64,000 nt of DNA from Viridothelium virens (taxonomy: Eukaryota; Ascomycota; Dothideomycetes; Trypetheliales; Trypetheliaceae), in the NCBI GenBank assembly GCA_010094025.1, contig ML991786.1, forward strand, positions 1-64,000, written 5' to 3'. Positions 22,418 to 33,533 of the stretch are shown here, one piece after another. Positions within the stretch are counted from its first letter, which is position 1, and the number at the start of each line of letters is the position of its first letter. The notes under the pieces were generated by a model. The model was not told the DNA's origin, did no database searches, and worked only from the letters and a program-made list of their open reading frames with translations. Both the position numbers and the translations under genes were made by a program.

Positions 22418-24088
22418 TCACCGAGACGTCTTTGCCTCGCTCGTGCTCCGTCTGAACGCCGGGCTCCTGGGACTCTTGCCATCAGTCCTGCTCTCGGAAG
22501 TAATTGAAGCATCCGTATTCATCCTCTTCAAGGGCATCTTGCTACTTTGCCTCCTCTCCACGCCCGGCGTGGTCGGAGTGGTCTCCCTGGTTGAGGTGCT
22601 CCCCAATTCGATCTCCACGTCCTTGAGCCATTCCAACGGGCACCACCCCGCCACAATCTTCTTCGCTCGCTCCCCCATCCCGAAATACCCCGGATTCTGC
22701 TCCCCCTGAAACATGCTCGTATGCGCCCCAATCTCATCCACCGCCTTGTCGTTCGTACATTTGATCCAAAACCTCCTCGCCACGCTCTTCTCCTTCGGCA
22801 CCACCACAAACGTCCGCCCACTCCCCAGCACCGCCCCCGCCACCCGCACACTCCCCGTCTTCCGATCCACCCCAATCGCGCTCCCCTCCCCCGTGCCATC
22901 CGTCCGCTGGCCCTCCACGCCCCTCCCCAAACTCGTATACAGATTCGCCCACCCGATCTTCCCCTCATTCCCTTCCTTCTCGGGGTCGCTCCCAGGGCTC
23001 TTGCTCATCTCGCACAGCCGACGCACTCGCACCTGCAGGTCCTCGCCCCGCGCCAGACACCCCACAAAGTCCAGGTGCGACACCGCCCACCCGACCCCCT
23101 CGTTCAGCTCGTTCCGCTTCCAGTACGCGGCTGCGGCGCCGCCGGCCGCGACCGCCCCCGCTGCCCCCGCGAACATCGCGTACCGGCCCCATTTGTGCCA
23201 CAGAGGGGTGGAGGCGGCATCGCTGTCTTTGTCGGTCACGGCGGCGGCGGCGGTGGCAGCGGAGGTAGCGGCGGCTTCGTTGGCGGCGTCGTTGGAGACG
23301 GAGCCCCCCATGGAGGCTGGCAGCGCTTTGTTGAAGAAGGAGCTGCTGGCGTTGGTCGGGGTGCTGGTGCCGGTGGTGGAAGAGGAGGATGAGCCGCCGC
23401 TTCCGGGCTTCTTCAGTCCGAATAGGGAGGAGGCGGTGTTGTAGGCGGAGTAGGCAGACGAGAGGGTGTTCCAGTGGCCTTCGGCGCCGTGCGCGATGAC
23501 GCCGGGTGCGACGCCGAGGTAGGGGGTGTCGAACGCGAGGATGCCGATGATGGAGGGGAACATGAATGTGGGGAGGAGAGCCGATTTCGGGGTTGTGGGA
23601 GTAGAGGTAGTTGTTGCATTTGTACCATTTGGAGCAGGTCCCGGGGTGCTTGGGTTTGAAGACGAAGTTGCGTTGTTTGCGCTGAAATATGTGTTTGCTG
23701 AGGAGTCGTTAGACGAGCGAGATGGGACAGGCTGATCATTGACGATGGAGAAGAGTGTCTCTGCGGCAACAATGCCTCCCATAGAGTGTCCGATAAGTAC
23801 TGTCCGAACGGAAGGTTCAATGGTCGGTGATGGTGTGCCATTGGCGACTTCGAGGTCGATCACCTTGTTTTGTAGCCATTCTTTAAACTGCGAGACGCAA
23901 TTCTGGAGCTCTCCCCTGCTCTCGTACTGAGGGTACCGGATAGCGAGCACAGTGGTGTTGGGTAAGGCATGGCTCAGTAACGTTCGCAGGCGTTCCGGGA
24001 ACCCTTCGAAGGTGTGGTTGCCGCCCTTGAAGCCATGGACGAAGACTAGGAGGAGGGTTCTTTTCGCCTTGGCATTGGAGGCAGGCAT
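22418..24088 (-). CDS. Alpha/beta hydrolase, putative lipase/esterase (DUF676-like)
   Basis: Intronless 556-residue protein. The N-terminal 200 residues show an alpha/beta hydrolase fold: an oxyanion-type LVFVHGFKGG early on, a nucleophile elbow GHSMGG with Ser102 as the likely catalytic residue, and a strand with FDTPYLGV near residues 186-193. Fungal DUF676-type hydrolases look like this and are thought to be lipases or esterases; the substrate is unknown. A Ser/Thr/Asn-rich insert (residues 123-168) interrupts the fold. A Ser/Ala-rich linker leads to an Ala/Gly-rich hydrophobic stretch (about 302-323) that could be a membrane anchor, followed by a C-terminal region with DEIGAHTSMF and a Thr/Pro-rich tail. 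GC content is markedly higher here than in the neighbours, which produces long spurious open frames in other frames. Confidence 0.85.
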   Translation of the reverse strand: MPASNAKAKRTLLLVFVHGFKGGNHTFEGFPERLRTLLSHALPNTTVLAIRYPQYESRGELQNCVSQFKEWLQNKVIDLEVANGTPSPTIEPSVRTVLIGHSMGGIVAAETLFSIVNDQPVPSRSSNDSSANTYFSANNATSSSNPSTPGPAPNGTNATTTSTPTTPKSALLPTFMFPSIIGILAFDTPYLGVAPGVIAHGAEGHWNTLSSAYSAYNTASSLFGLKKPGSGGSSSSSTTGTSTPTNASSSFFNKALPASMGGSVSNDAANEAAATSAATAAAAVTDKDSDAASTPLWHKWGRYAMFAGAAGAVAAGGAAAAYWKRNELNEGVGWAVSHLDFVGCLARGEDLQVRVRRLCEMSKSPGSDPEKEGNEGKIGWANLYTSLGRGVEGQRTDGTGEGSAIGVDRKTGSVRVAGAVLGSGRTFVVVPKEKSVARRFWIKCTNDKAVDEIGAHTSMFQGEQNPGYFGMGERAKKIVAGWCPLEWLKDVEIELGSTSTRETTPTTPGVERRQSSKMPLKRMNTDASITSESRTDGKSPRSPAFRRSTSEAKTSR

Positions 24089-24730
24089 CCTGGGTGGACG
24101 CCTGCCTACTAATTAATCACGAGCAGTCGTATGTTCCAAAGGTTTTGAGGTAGTGTAGCCTCAAAATACGGCCAAAAGCTGAAAGGTGCAGCCGATGACG
24201 TGGGGCCTATCCACCTCCCTAATCGATGCCCAAATGCATGTTTAGGTAATGGGTGACCCTTGACACTGCTTTATTCCTAATATCCTTACTCATTTCACTC
24301 ATTTAATGCAGCATACAATCTACAACCTAGCTGCGTCGGCCCAGGCTGCTCTCCCTGTGTTGTACTCCAATCATGTTACGTTATTGTAGCAAACACGGCT
24401 ATCGACGAGAGAAGTGTTTCGAATGCTAGGGGCCAAAGCGTGCCACTAAGCCATATGTACGGCTATGTAATCACCTTGTTAGAGTAAGTCGACTTATTTA
24501 GTGTACTCTAAATTCGCTCGCCTGTTGCAAGCTCTCCCGAACCCAGCAAAAAAGACAATTGTAGCGGTGCTTATAGCTTCATAAAATGTACATTCACCCT
24601 TATTTCGGTAGGAAGTTTTCCATTGCTCGACCCTTCATCCAATCCCCACTTGAACCTTCTAGATAAACGCGAAAAATCTCAAAAAGTCTCCTTTCAATTT
24701 CGTATACGACAGTTGTGCTTCCCATCCAGG
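24089..24730. promoter_or_regulatory. Intergenic promoter region between hydrolase and alcohol dehydrogenase
   Basis: 642 bases between two divergent starts. It must hold both promoters. No defined site is recognised. Confidence 0.4.
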
Positions 24731-25980
24731 ATGTCGACTGCTACGCTACCCAAGACCTACAAAGCTGCCGTCATTGAACAAGTGAACGGTCCGTTCGTTT
24801 TTCGCGACCTCCCTCTCCAGGACCCCAAAGAGGGCCAAGTCCTCGTCAAAGTCCTCGCCTGCGGTGTTTGCCATGCTGATGCTCTTGCCTACCAAGGCCA
24901 CTATGGCGAGCTGCCGCGTATTCCAGGTCACGAGATCATTGGAGATATCGCCGCCGTTCCCTCGACCGAAAAGAAATGGAAAAATGGTGACCGCGTAGGA
25001 GGAACTTGGAACGGCGCCTTCGATGGGACCTGTAAAGCCTGTATCAAAGGCTACACCCAAATGTGCGATAATCAGCAAGTCAACGGAATTACCAGAGATG
25101 GTGGATGTAAGTTGACCCCAACCCATTCTCTCCGCGCCACGAGAATAAGTACCCTGTGCCTTGTATAGAGAGTGCCGAGCTACAACGCATCGGTGAAATT
25201 TACTCCAGCTTGCTGATCATGCTGACACCAAACACCAAGACGGCGAGTACGTCTATCTCAACACCGAAGCGGTCGTCCGCGTCCCCTCGCACATCGACCC
25301 CGTCGCCGCCGCCCCGCTCCTATGCGCCGGCGTCACGGTCTATTGCGGGATCAAGCAAATGCGGATTCCTCAGGGCGAAATCGTCGCGGTGCAAGGTCTC
25401 GGCGGCTTGGGCCATCTCGCGCTCCAGTTCTCACGGAAGATGGGGTATCGCACCGTGGCACTGTCGAGTAGCGCTAGCAAGCGCGACTTCGCCATGCAGC
25501 TCGGTGCGAGTGACTACATCGATTCGAGTAAGGAGGATCCTGCGGAAGCGCTGAATCGAATGGGAGGCGCAAGTCTTGTGCTCGCGACGGCGCCGAGTCC
25601 GGCTGCGGTGAAGCCGTTGATCAACGGGTTGGGACCACTTGGCAAGTTGCTGTCTATTGCGCGTAAGTGTATCTATCGCTATCCCTTACGAGTCTTTTCC
25701 GACCTCTTGCTTTTCCTGGCGATTCGGACTGGAGCTGACGGAATTCTTTCTAGCGATGGGTGATCTGCCTATCTCAACTCTGGCCCTCATCAGCCATGGC
25801 AGATCCGTCCATGGATGGCCATCAGGAACGCAACGTGATTGTGAAGATGCAATTGCGTTTGCCGACATGATGGGAGTCAAGTGTCTTGTACAGGACTATC
25901 CGTTACAGCAGGCACAGACCGCGTTTGAAGATATGCTGGCTAATAAGGTGCGGTTTCGGGCGGTGTTGAAGAGCGCTTAG
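24731..25980 (+). CDS. Zinc-dependent alcohol dehydrogenase (MDR family)
   Basis: Predicted 341-residue medium-chain dehydrogenase from exons 24731-25106, 25240-25662 and 25754-25980, both introns in phase. Catalytic zinc ligands are visible: Cys in ACGVCHADA, and the GHE motif in RIPGHEIIGD. The nucleotide-binding glycine motif is VQGLGGLGHLALQF. The structural zinc loop reads FDGTCKACIKGYTQMC: compared with the usual C-x2-C-x2-C-x7-C, the first cysteine is Asp, so the lobe keeps three Cys and possibly an Asp ligand. Length and layout match yeast-type and fungal ADH enzymes that interconvert primary alcohols and aldehydes with NAD(P)H. The start ATG at 24731 (MSTATLPKTYKAAVIEQ) fits the family N-terminus; an upstream in-frame ATG at 24623 would add an unlikely leader. 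Confidence 0.9.
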
Positions 25981-27145
25981 ACGAATATACGAGATGAAGA
26001 GATTTCGATGGATAGCAGATAAGAGGGGATGAGAATGCAGGGGAGAAGGGAAGAAGTATAAAAGGAAGAAGAAAGGGACGTCAAGAAAGGGATTAGGCAA
26101 CGAAAGTATCACCAAATCCAGATACTTCACTATTTCTCGATCCCACATCACCAGTAGTCACCTACCGATTTTCTTCTAGACCTCAGAGGGGCCATCAATG
26201 ACTTACTTTACTTTGGCTCCACACCATTCCATCTGGTGACGAATTCACTGCTTTCTCTTGTCACATTAGATTCCTTTTGATTGCAGGGAGAAGTTTATAG
26301 GAAGCTGCTGAAATAAAGTGGAAGCGTGATTGCCACAATTGGCGAAGGAAGGGACCGAAGGCGTACCACCACATGCGCTGCTGATGACAAAGCAGACGCA
26401 TTTAGGTAAAGGAAAGGGATTGGGTCGCCATTCGGCCGAGAGAAGGTGAGGGTCGGGTAGAGATGGACAAAGCAATTAGAAGTGGACCTGCAATTTTGAG
26501 GAAAATTATTTTCCTTCTTAATCTGTTGAATAGACCGTGCTTTCAATAGTTTATCTTCTTCAGGTACTGTCTAACCCCAATCCACTATCTCATCGAATAG
26601 AAGTGATGCTGACAGAGGGTCAAGTTCATAATAGCGAATGTTTTCGTTAAAAAGATGCTAATTGAAGCAGTTGCTTCGGGTATCGCAAAAGAAAACTCGA
26701 TCATAACAAATCTCCCTTCTCTTAAGACCCCCAGGCGCCCGAGTATGCAGTAATTCATATCTCGCATGTGCGACACCAACCTTTCCCATTAGCCGAGCTC
26801 GTAAGCACTTCAGTCCCGAGAAGAAGCAGCTTTCATGTCGTTCCAACAATTCGAAGGTCGTACGGTCAAATTCTAAGACCGAAAATGTCTCGTATCTTGG
26901 TGGGACCAACAACAGCAGCCGCTCGGCCGCGACTTGTCAGGCATCTTTTAAATCGATCAGGTTGACGCAGGGACCAAGCCCTCCAACAAATGATTTCTCC
27001 ACTTTTTCCCTGTACCGCCAAATCCAAGTGCCCGGTCTGCAGCTGCTGCATCATTACGGCCTGGACCAGAAGCAAAGAAAGCGAATTTGCATCCCTCCTT
27101 TTCCTCCTTTTCCTTCAGGCCTCGGCGCAGGTAGTTTGGGAAACG
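25981..27145. other. 1.2-kb gene-free stretch
   Basis: It lies between the convergent alcohol dehydrogenase and the Ser/Thr-rich surface protein gene. Purine-rich sequence near 26020-26080 is probably 3' untranslated region of the dehydrogenase. No other feature can be supported. Confidence 0.4.
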
Positions 27146-28015
27146 TTATACTCCTCCCAAAACAACGCCGACCAACATCGCGCTCACAACCACTGCGACT
27201 GTCATAGTAGTCCTTGGCCGAACGCTGTGCGCGGCGCTGATGTCGAAGGGACTTCCACCGCCGGAGCGATCGCTGCTGTCGCTTGTGCGTATAGGCGGTG
27301 CAGCAGAAGTAAGACTGCTCATCATGGATTCCAGTGAGGCAGATTGCGAGGGATTGAGAGCAGGGGCTGCGGTGGTATCCATGGCAATGGAGGACATGGC
27401 CGAGGTTATTGTAGGGGCAGTGGAAACGGACATGCTGCTACTCGAGGATGTCGAAGAGGTCGAAGAGGTGGTAGATAAAGTGGTCGAAGTGGAAGTTAAC
27501 GTCGAAGTTGATGAGGTTGATGAGGTTGAAGAGGAGGTCGTCGAGGAGGGGGTGGTAGGTGGAGAGAGCGTCGAGGTGAAAGATACTGTGGAGACAAATG
27601 ATGGACCGTTCCCACCGGCCGAGGTCGCAGCACCTGCGCCTCCTCCTCCACCATTTGCTGTTGAGCTCTGACTACTGCCGATGTTGGGACACAGAGCTTT
27701 TACGCCACCGCCATTTTTGAAGGCCGATATGATGTCGCCTCCAGGGAGTTGGGCGCTTGCACAAGCTGAGTCTATCTTCGAGGTAAGGTCCATCAAAGCG
27801 TTTGCGCATAAATCTGAACATGGGTTTCCGCCGGAAAAGTCGGAAGTCGTGCAGCCAGAGATTGATTGCGTATACACCGAGTTGCAGTTCGAAGGTAAGT
27901 TTGAGAGTTTAGGATTGAAATCCGACAGGGAGACGCAGGCGCCGAGAGAAGAGAAGAGCGGGATCAGGATGAAAGCCGCATGGCCATGAGCGTAACGAGG
28001 TGAACTTCGAGTCAT
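27146..28015 (-). CDS. Secreted Cys-containing, Ser/Thr-rich, probably GPI-anchored protein
   Basis: Intronless 289-residue protein with a surface-protein layout. A basic start (MTRSSPRYAHGHA) leads into a hydrophobic signal segment (AFILIPLFSSLGAC). A domain of about 90 residues follows with six or more cysteines (NCNSVYTQSISGC, NPCSDLCANAL, DSACASAQ, ALCPN). After a Gly-rich hinge comes a long Ser/Thr stalk (about residues 140-230), surely a target for O-mannosylation, and a C-terminal hydrophobic tail (TMTVAVVVSAMLVGVVLGGV). A short tail after a small-residue stretch points to a GPI anchor; a plain membrane anchor is the alternative. Function is unknown; cell-wall or adhesion roles are inference from layout. 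The Ser/Thr stalk is encoded by repetitive TCG/ACC-type codons and may vary between strains. Confidence 0.75.
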   Translation of the reverse strand: MTRSSPRYAHGHAAFILIPLFSSLGACVSLSDFNPKLSNLPSNCNSVYTQSISGCTTSDFSGGNPCSDLCANALMDLTSKIDSACASAQLPGGDIISAFKNGGGVKALCPNIGSSQSSTANGGGGGAGAATSAGGNGPSFVSTVSFTSTLSPPTTPSSTTSSSTSSTSSTSTLTSTSTTLSTTSSTSSTSSSSSMSVSTAPTITSAMSSIAMDTTAAPALNPSQSASLESMMSSLTSAAPPIRTSDSSDRSGGGSPFDISAAHSVRPRTTMTVAVVVSAMLVGVVLGGV

Positions 28016-29627
28016 TCCGATGGACTTTTTCTTCTAGGTTCGGAATGCACAGAAACTATAGTAGATGAAGAGATCGACGACGTATGCAGCGGGAGCAACG
28101 GTGTGGCATGAGAAAAGAAAGGATGGTAGAATGTAGACCTGGGTCGATCAATGTAGTTGAGGTGTGATAGAAGGCCGAGGGTCACCTCGGGTCGATCCGA
28201 GACGTGCTGCGTTTGAGATGTAGAGCTATATGCAGTGATTCTGTTGGTCAGATGCGGTATGATCACGGCGCCGAGAAATAGTTTAGAGTAACGTGTATGA
28301 CCGTGGAAGGTCTGGACATGGGATTTGCAAGTCTTTGATGGAGAGTTTGCAGTCAATGAGAGAGAGTAGCAATTTAATTAGATTGAGGATTCCGTCGGCG
28401 GGGTTCTGCTTCAAAGTTTAAAGGATAGACTTGGATCCAAGGAAGAAACAGGCAGCGGTTGCCACTGGAGTGAGTGGATGTGTTGTTTCAGCAGTATTGC
28501 CACAGCCGCGTGTCTCCGCCACGAGATGTCAGAGATGCAACCAGGGCAGGATGATTGGTTGGCAATGAACGAGTTGAAAAGTATGCGGTGTATGCGTGTC
28601 TGGAAGGGCGTAGGAGGACGCCTGTTGGAGTGCCGGCACCAGGCCTGCGACGAGAGGAAAGTGTGAGAATGGCAGCAACTACGCGTACTGCCAGCAACGC
28701 GATGACCGGAATTGAGAAGTTATTTGAAGAGCAATACAGCGCAAAAAGGGGTCCATTTTGCCCCTCTCTTGGCATTCCGGACCCTACATGTGAGTAGCCA
28801 TGCACTTGATGAGGGTTTGATAAGGATGCGCACGACATTTGTCCTCGGTTGGGGGATCTTCAGACCCGGATGGTGGCGTGAAACACGCTTGACGTCAAAT
28901 ACTGCGGATGTCAGTCAGGGCAGGCCTCACATTGGCCCGTCTTCAGTCTGTGTTGCAGCTGCAAGGGCACACAAACGGCCGCGCGCTTGCTGTGACATCA
29001 CTGCCCTCTGCACACGCCAGAGGCTGAAGGGCGAAAGGGGATGAATGGCACCAATGGGCTCAGGTGAAATTAGGCATCCTTCACCATGGCCACCATGGCC
29101 TCCCCATGACCGGACTGAAAGATCCCTCTACCCAAAAAGGGCATTAGGCACTTCGCAGCCCCGTTTGGGGTAAGATTCGAAACTAAAGCTAATCTCGGCT
29201 TGGCGCATGAACGATCCCATGTTTCACGGGTCTAGCATGCTAAAGTTTGGTGGTTTCATGGAGACTTGATATAAGTGGTAGCTACACCACCGGATCACTG
29301 TCCAACGAGTACGCCGTACTTATCACTACGTGCGCCAACTGTACGAAGCGTTCTCCACGAGAGCTTTATTGGCCCAAGGCAGTCACGCAACTCCACAAGA
29401 GTTGCACATTGGTAGACGGGCCACGAAGCTGACATTTGGGGAACTGCCGGATTTAGCATGATCAGTCTTTGACAAGTCATGCCATCCTGTCTCCACATCA
29501 AGGCATGCTCCATTAACTATGCCATTGTTTGTGCCCAGCATTGCGGCTTCTCATGTTTTAGCCCTTCTCCCCTGTCAATAATGCTGTATCTCACAAGGAC
29601 TTTATTGATACCTCTTAAATCATTGAA
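28016..29627. other. 1.6-kb gene-free stretch
   Basis: It holds the promoter of the surface-protein gene on the left and the 3' flank of ENP1 on the right. No domain-bearing open frame, RNA gene or repeat can be supported. Confidence 0.4.
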
Positions 29628-31209
29628 CTATTGATCAACTATCATGGTATCATCACCTCCATTCCGAGTGCCGTCTTGCCCCTGCGCCACCGGAACCCCT
29701 CTTCCTCTCCCTTCCAATAGTTCTCTTCGTACTTCGGGACCAATACTCTTGTGTCCTCTTGCCTGAAGCAAATCGAGCAAGGCTTCTCTCTGATCCTCCG
29801 TGATGTCGTTCCTGTACCGCTGAGCAAAGGCCAACAGCGTTTGGTGCCAAATCACTGGCAGCTGTCCCCTCTCTTTCGCATCACCCTTGATCGATCCGTC
29901 CGACGAGCCTTTCATGACTGCGTCTTTGTTCGCATCCAAACCTACCACCCTGAACCGTAGAAAATGAAAAACCAGATTATCGACGACTTTGTACGGGAGG
30001 GCGTATTTCTTTTCTAGGAAAACTCTGATAAAGGTATTCGACGCCCCCCCGGCCTCTAGATTCTCTCTCCCAGAACCCACCATCTGCTCTGCAGCAATCT
30101 CGCAACACCTACTCAACGCGGCCGCTGAGTGAAGCACCGGAATTGATACCCTTGCAAGTACCGAGGAGACGATATGTGCCTCTCGAAGCGTACATGTCCC
30201 ACTATTCAGCAGTGGAAATAACAGACCCTTGAAAAAGGCAGCAGGCTTGTATAGAGCTTTCTTGAGTGCCTGATATAGATGTACATTCAGCTTCTTCGTC
30301 TCACGGATGTTGTCACGGACGCTGGGTAGAAGCACTTCCAAGATGAAGTGTTGAGCAACTATGGGAGGAGCAGACACCCAGATGCGCGTAGCTGCGTAGG
30401 CAGCATTGGGAGTCCAAGAAGAAGGATCTGTAATTGAAAGGAGAATGTCATATTGCGGGACAGTAGGGATGATCTTGAACGGTTTAGGGAGGGGGCCAGA
30501 TTTGTACCTGGAAAGGATCTGACCAATCCTACGACACAGTGTTAGCTAGGTCATCTCCATGAGTGCATTGATTAGTTCAGGTAATGAGCGAAACATACTG
30601 AGAGTAAACTTCCACCACTTTCGCAGGAATTTCGACAGCATCTTCAGGAGGACCGCCCCCAATAATGTCTGGTGGTCTCCCACCATCCTGCTTTCCTTGT
30701 GATGCCTCATGTGCAGCAATCTTCTCCAGTATCAAATCTGCTAGATTTGTCCCCGTACCTTCGTCTTCTGCATCGTCCTTTGGTCTCAGAAGTGAGGAAG
30801 GATCGAATGAGGGATTGAATTTATTGAACATGTCCAGATCATCCGGGTCCACCTCCACCTCTTCAACTTCCTCTTCCTCATCGCCCCATGCATCTTCATC
30901 GTCTTCGTATGCTACTTGTCCTTGCTCCTCCTCCCCTACTGCAAATCGAGAATCAAATGTAAAGGCTGGGTTCGGTTGTACAGGTCGTGCGACCGGATGT
31001 TCTGCTTCATCCTCTTCTATAAGGTCTTGGCCAATTTTGAGAATTTTGCGCGAGGCTTTTGAGTCTACATATGAGTTCTCGCCATTATCTTCACTCGTGG
31101 TCTTCTTTCTTTTTGGAGGCTTTTGCTTGAGGGGTTGAGTGGGCGAGTATTCTTGTGCCAGTGAGGCATTGTGCCTTGGGTTCCGAGGAGCAGAAGTTAT
31201 TTTTGGCAT
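29628..31209 (-). CDS. ENP1: Bystin / Essential nuclear protein 1 (Enp1)
   Basis: Predicted 503-residue ribosome assembly factor of the small subunit, required for 20S pre-rRNA processing and export of pre-40S particles. Exons are 31209-30599 and 30528-29628, joined in phase (VEVYSQIGQILSRYKSGPLPKPFK). The N-terminal 150 residues are basic and then very acidic (EEEEVEEVEVDPDDLDMF), as in other Enp1 proteins. The bystin domain follows, with IIPTVPQYDILLSITDP, WTPNAAYAATRIW, HFILEVLLPSVRDNI, FFKGLLFPLL and LPYKVVDNLVFHF. The start ATG at 31209 (MPKITSAPRNPRH) matches the usual fungal beginning; the open frame runs further upstream to 31350 but without family likeness. It is divergent from BRE2. 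Confidence 0.95.
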
Positions 31210-31561
31210 TTTTAGTATGACACGGGGAGGTGATAATGAATCGCTTGCTTCCGCATACAGACTATGGAACTCGAAGGCCTCAGAATTCCCACGTAAAGCA
31301 CAGACAGCATAGAGTATTTCAAGGTGGCACTGGCGGGCGCGGCGGGACAAAAATTCATCGGTGGAAGCATGTCCGACATTTTATCGATAAGAAAGCGCAT
31401 GTCACCGTACATCTCCAACGCGTCCAGCAGGTAGCAAGACTTGGACAACTCGCACGTCGCAAGTCCTCACCAATTCGGAAGTGCTAGGCTCTGGCAGCAG
31501 ACTCGCGTTTCTCAGCCCAAGGTCTCCCCAGCTCGGTCCCGAATCGCAAAATTCTCTGACA
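31210..31561. promoter_or_regulatory. Shared promoter of ENP1 and BRE2
   Basis: About 350 bases (270 if BRE2 starts at 31481) separate the divergent starts of a ribosome assembly gene and a COMPASS subunit gene. I cannot name binding sites with confidence. Confidence 0.5.
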
Positions 31562-33277
31562 ATGGCAGAGGTTACCCAGTCCTCTCGCGGCAACACACCT
31601 TCTCTAGCAACTCCTAAATTCCCGGCAGACGACCACACACCTGCAATCTCATCTCCTCTAAATCCAGATGCCCCGGTAGGTGCTTCAAGGTCGTCGCGAC
31701 CACCTGCGAGAGAACAACGCGAAAAGCGGGATACCCTCAAGAAACGGGAATCCACCAAGGGTAGAAGTGGGACGCCTGATAACCATGGCCCAAAAAGCTC
31801 AAAGGCAGTACCGGGCGTGCCGTCGCCAATGAGATATAGTATACCAGAACCAAAGCTATCAGACTATGAGCCTGCAAGAGACATATACTTCACATCACAC
31901 GAACCCAATCCATTCATAACACCAGATGGCGAGCATGAACTCAAAAGACCACTCGATCTGGCCGAAAACAAGAAGGGCTATCGCTATACTCTCTGCATCG
32001 CCGACCCTTTGTTCCGGCATAAGCAATTCTACCGTCAATCTGATACCAGGCCCTTCGGCCCCCGAATGAGCTTCAATGATAGCGACAAATCCATCCATTT
32101 CTCTGCCTCTTCCGGCCGCATTGTCACCAATGAAAAAGGTTGGCGGATGTCCAAAGCCAACGTCTGCGCGCGGGAAGGTACTTCCTACTTTGAAGTCCAA
32201 ATCTTACGCGGCGTTCCAAAGGAGGGTCCTGTGGTCCCTTCTGGTGGTGAAACAACACCTCAACCACACATCCGTGCGGGCTGGGCGCGACGTGAAGCTC
32301 CCCTCGATGCCCCTGTAGGATTTGACGGCTACAGTTACGGCATCACCGACATCCGCATCGACACAATGCACCGGTCACGCCCAGGACGCCTCTTTCATCC
32401 CAGTGCCAACAAAGCTAAAGCCACCAGCAAATCCTCCACCGCATCAAAAAATGCCAAATCCAACAAACTCGCCGAGTCCCTCCCTACCACCGACGACGCC
32501 TTCCGCGAGGGCGACATCCTCGGTCTCGAGCTGACCCTACCCCCACTCTCTCTCCACCGCAAAGTCGTCACCGGCATGTACAACCCGGCCGTCGACAACT
32601 TCGCTTCGTCGCAATCCGCGCCGGGAACCCTCGACCCCAACCACGACATTATCCGCGACCGCATCCCCGTCGCCTACAAGGGCCACATGTACTTCGAGTC
32701 CATGGACTACATCTCCACCAAGCCGATGGAGACGTACGCCGACCGCGGGCCCTTCAACAAGGTCACGCCCAACCCGAACCACGAAGAGGCGGCGCTCCGC
32801 TCGCTGCCCCGCTCGTCGCTCCGCGTCTACAGGAATGGCAAACTGCTTGGCACTGCCTTTGAGAATCTGCTCGCGTTTCTCCCGCCCGCGAGCCAGCCGA
32901 GTGCGGCGCAGGGCGCGAGGTTGGGCTTCGATGATGCGATGGTGGGCTATTTTCCGGCGGTTGCTGCGTTCACGGGTGGTGTGGCGGAGGTGAACTTTGG
33001 GCCGGAGTGGTGGGCGCCGCCGGAGAGGGCGAAGGGTGAGGTGGGTGGTGATGGGGAGGCGGGCGAGGCCGGTGGCGAGATGAAAGGGGTGGGTGAGCGG
33101 TTCAAGGAGCAGATCGCGGAAGATGTCTTGTGGGATATTGTCGATGAAGCGGATTTCTTTGTTCAGGATGGGGGGTTTGCGGCGGAGGAAGCTGGGGTGG
33201 GTGGGAAAGGGGTGGGCGTCGGACAGGCGCCTGGAATGGCGAAGAGAGTAGCAAACTTGCAGGAGGGTAGCGAATGA
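31481..33277 (+). CDS. BRE2: COMPASS subunit Bre2 / Ash2-type SPRY protein
   Basis: Intronless protein of 598 residues from 31481, or 571 from the ATG at 31562 (MAEVTQSSRGNTPS), which looks more natural. It belongs to the Ash2L/Bre2 family, the SPRY subunit of the Set1 (COMPASS) complex that methylates histone H3 lysine 4 in the nucleus. A Ser/Pro-rich basic leader is followed by a split SPRY domain: YTLCIADPLFRHKQFYRQ, GWRMSKANVCAREGTSYFEV, then HIRAGWARREAPLDAPVGFD and YSYGITDIRIDTMHRSR. A basic Ala/Lys/Ser-rich insert follows, then EGDILGLELTLPPLS and the final YRNGKLLGTAFENLLAFLPP. The insert between SPRY halves is usual for fungal Bre2. The C-terminal tail is Gly/Glu-rich and high in GC. 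Confidence 0.9.
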   Translation: MLGSGSRLAFLSPRSPQLGPESQNSLTMAEVTQSSRGNTPSLATPKFPADDHTPAISSPLNPDAPVGASRSSRPPAREQREKRDTLKKRESTKGRSGTPDNHGPKSSKAVPGVPSPMRYSIPEPKLSDYEPARDIYFTSHEPNPFITPDGEHELKRPLDLAENKKGYRYTLCIADPLFRHKQFYRQSDTRPFGPRMSFNDSDKSIHFSASSGRIVTNEKGWRMSKANVCAREGTSYFEVQILRGVPKEGPVVPSGGETTPQPHIRAGWARREAPLDAPVGFDGYSYGITDIRIDTMHRSRPGRLFHPSANKAKATSKSSTASKNAKSNKLAESLPTTDDAFREGDILGLELTLPPLSLHRKVVTGMYNPAVDNFASSQSAPGTLDPNHDIIRDRIPVAYKGHMYFESMDYISTKPMETYADRGPFNKVTPNPNHEEAALRSLPRSSLRVYRNGKLLGTAFENLLAFLPPASQPSAAQGARLGFDDAMVGYFPAVAAFTGGVAEVNFGPEWWAPPERAKGEVGGDGEAGEAGGEMKGVGERFKEQIAEDVLWDIVDEADFFVQDGGFAAEEAGVGGKGVGVGQAPGMAKRVANLQEGSE

Positions 33278-33533
33278 ATGGCAAAGCCAACGTGAGCCAG
33301 CCACAGGTGAAAAGGTGGGTGAGAAGCAAGGAAGCGACGATGATCTGCCACCGAAGAATTGCTTTCCGCGGATATCATTAGATTATGGATGCGAAAGCTA
33401 GTACTCCATAGCGAAGGAGTTGGGGATCTCGTAACACGTCCAAACATTCCTAAATTGGCAAATCTCAGAAAAAGGTCCAGTACTTTTCGTTCAGTCGAAA
33501 CCCAGAATACTGTTATCATACATGTCTCTACAC

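Noticed and set aside
22528-23444. Long frames on both strands inside the hydrolase gene
   Set aside because: They are shadows caused by the high GC content of the coding frame on the minus strand (22418-24088).
26990-27337. Plus-strand frame with many Cys and Trp
   Set aside because: It overlaps the end of the surface-protein gene on the other strand and shows no domain.
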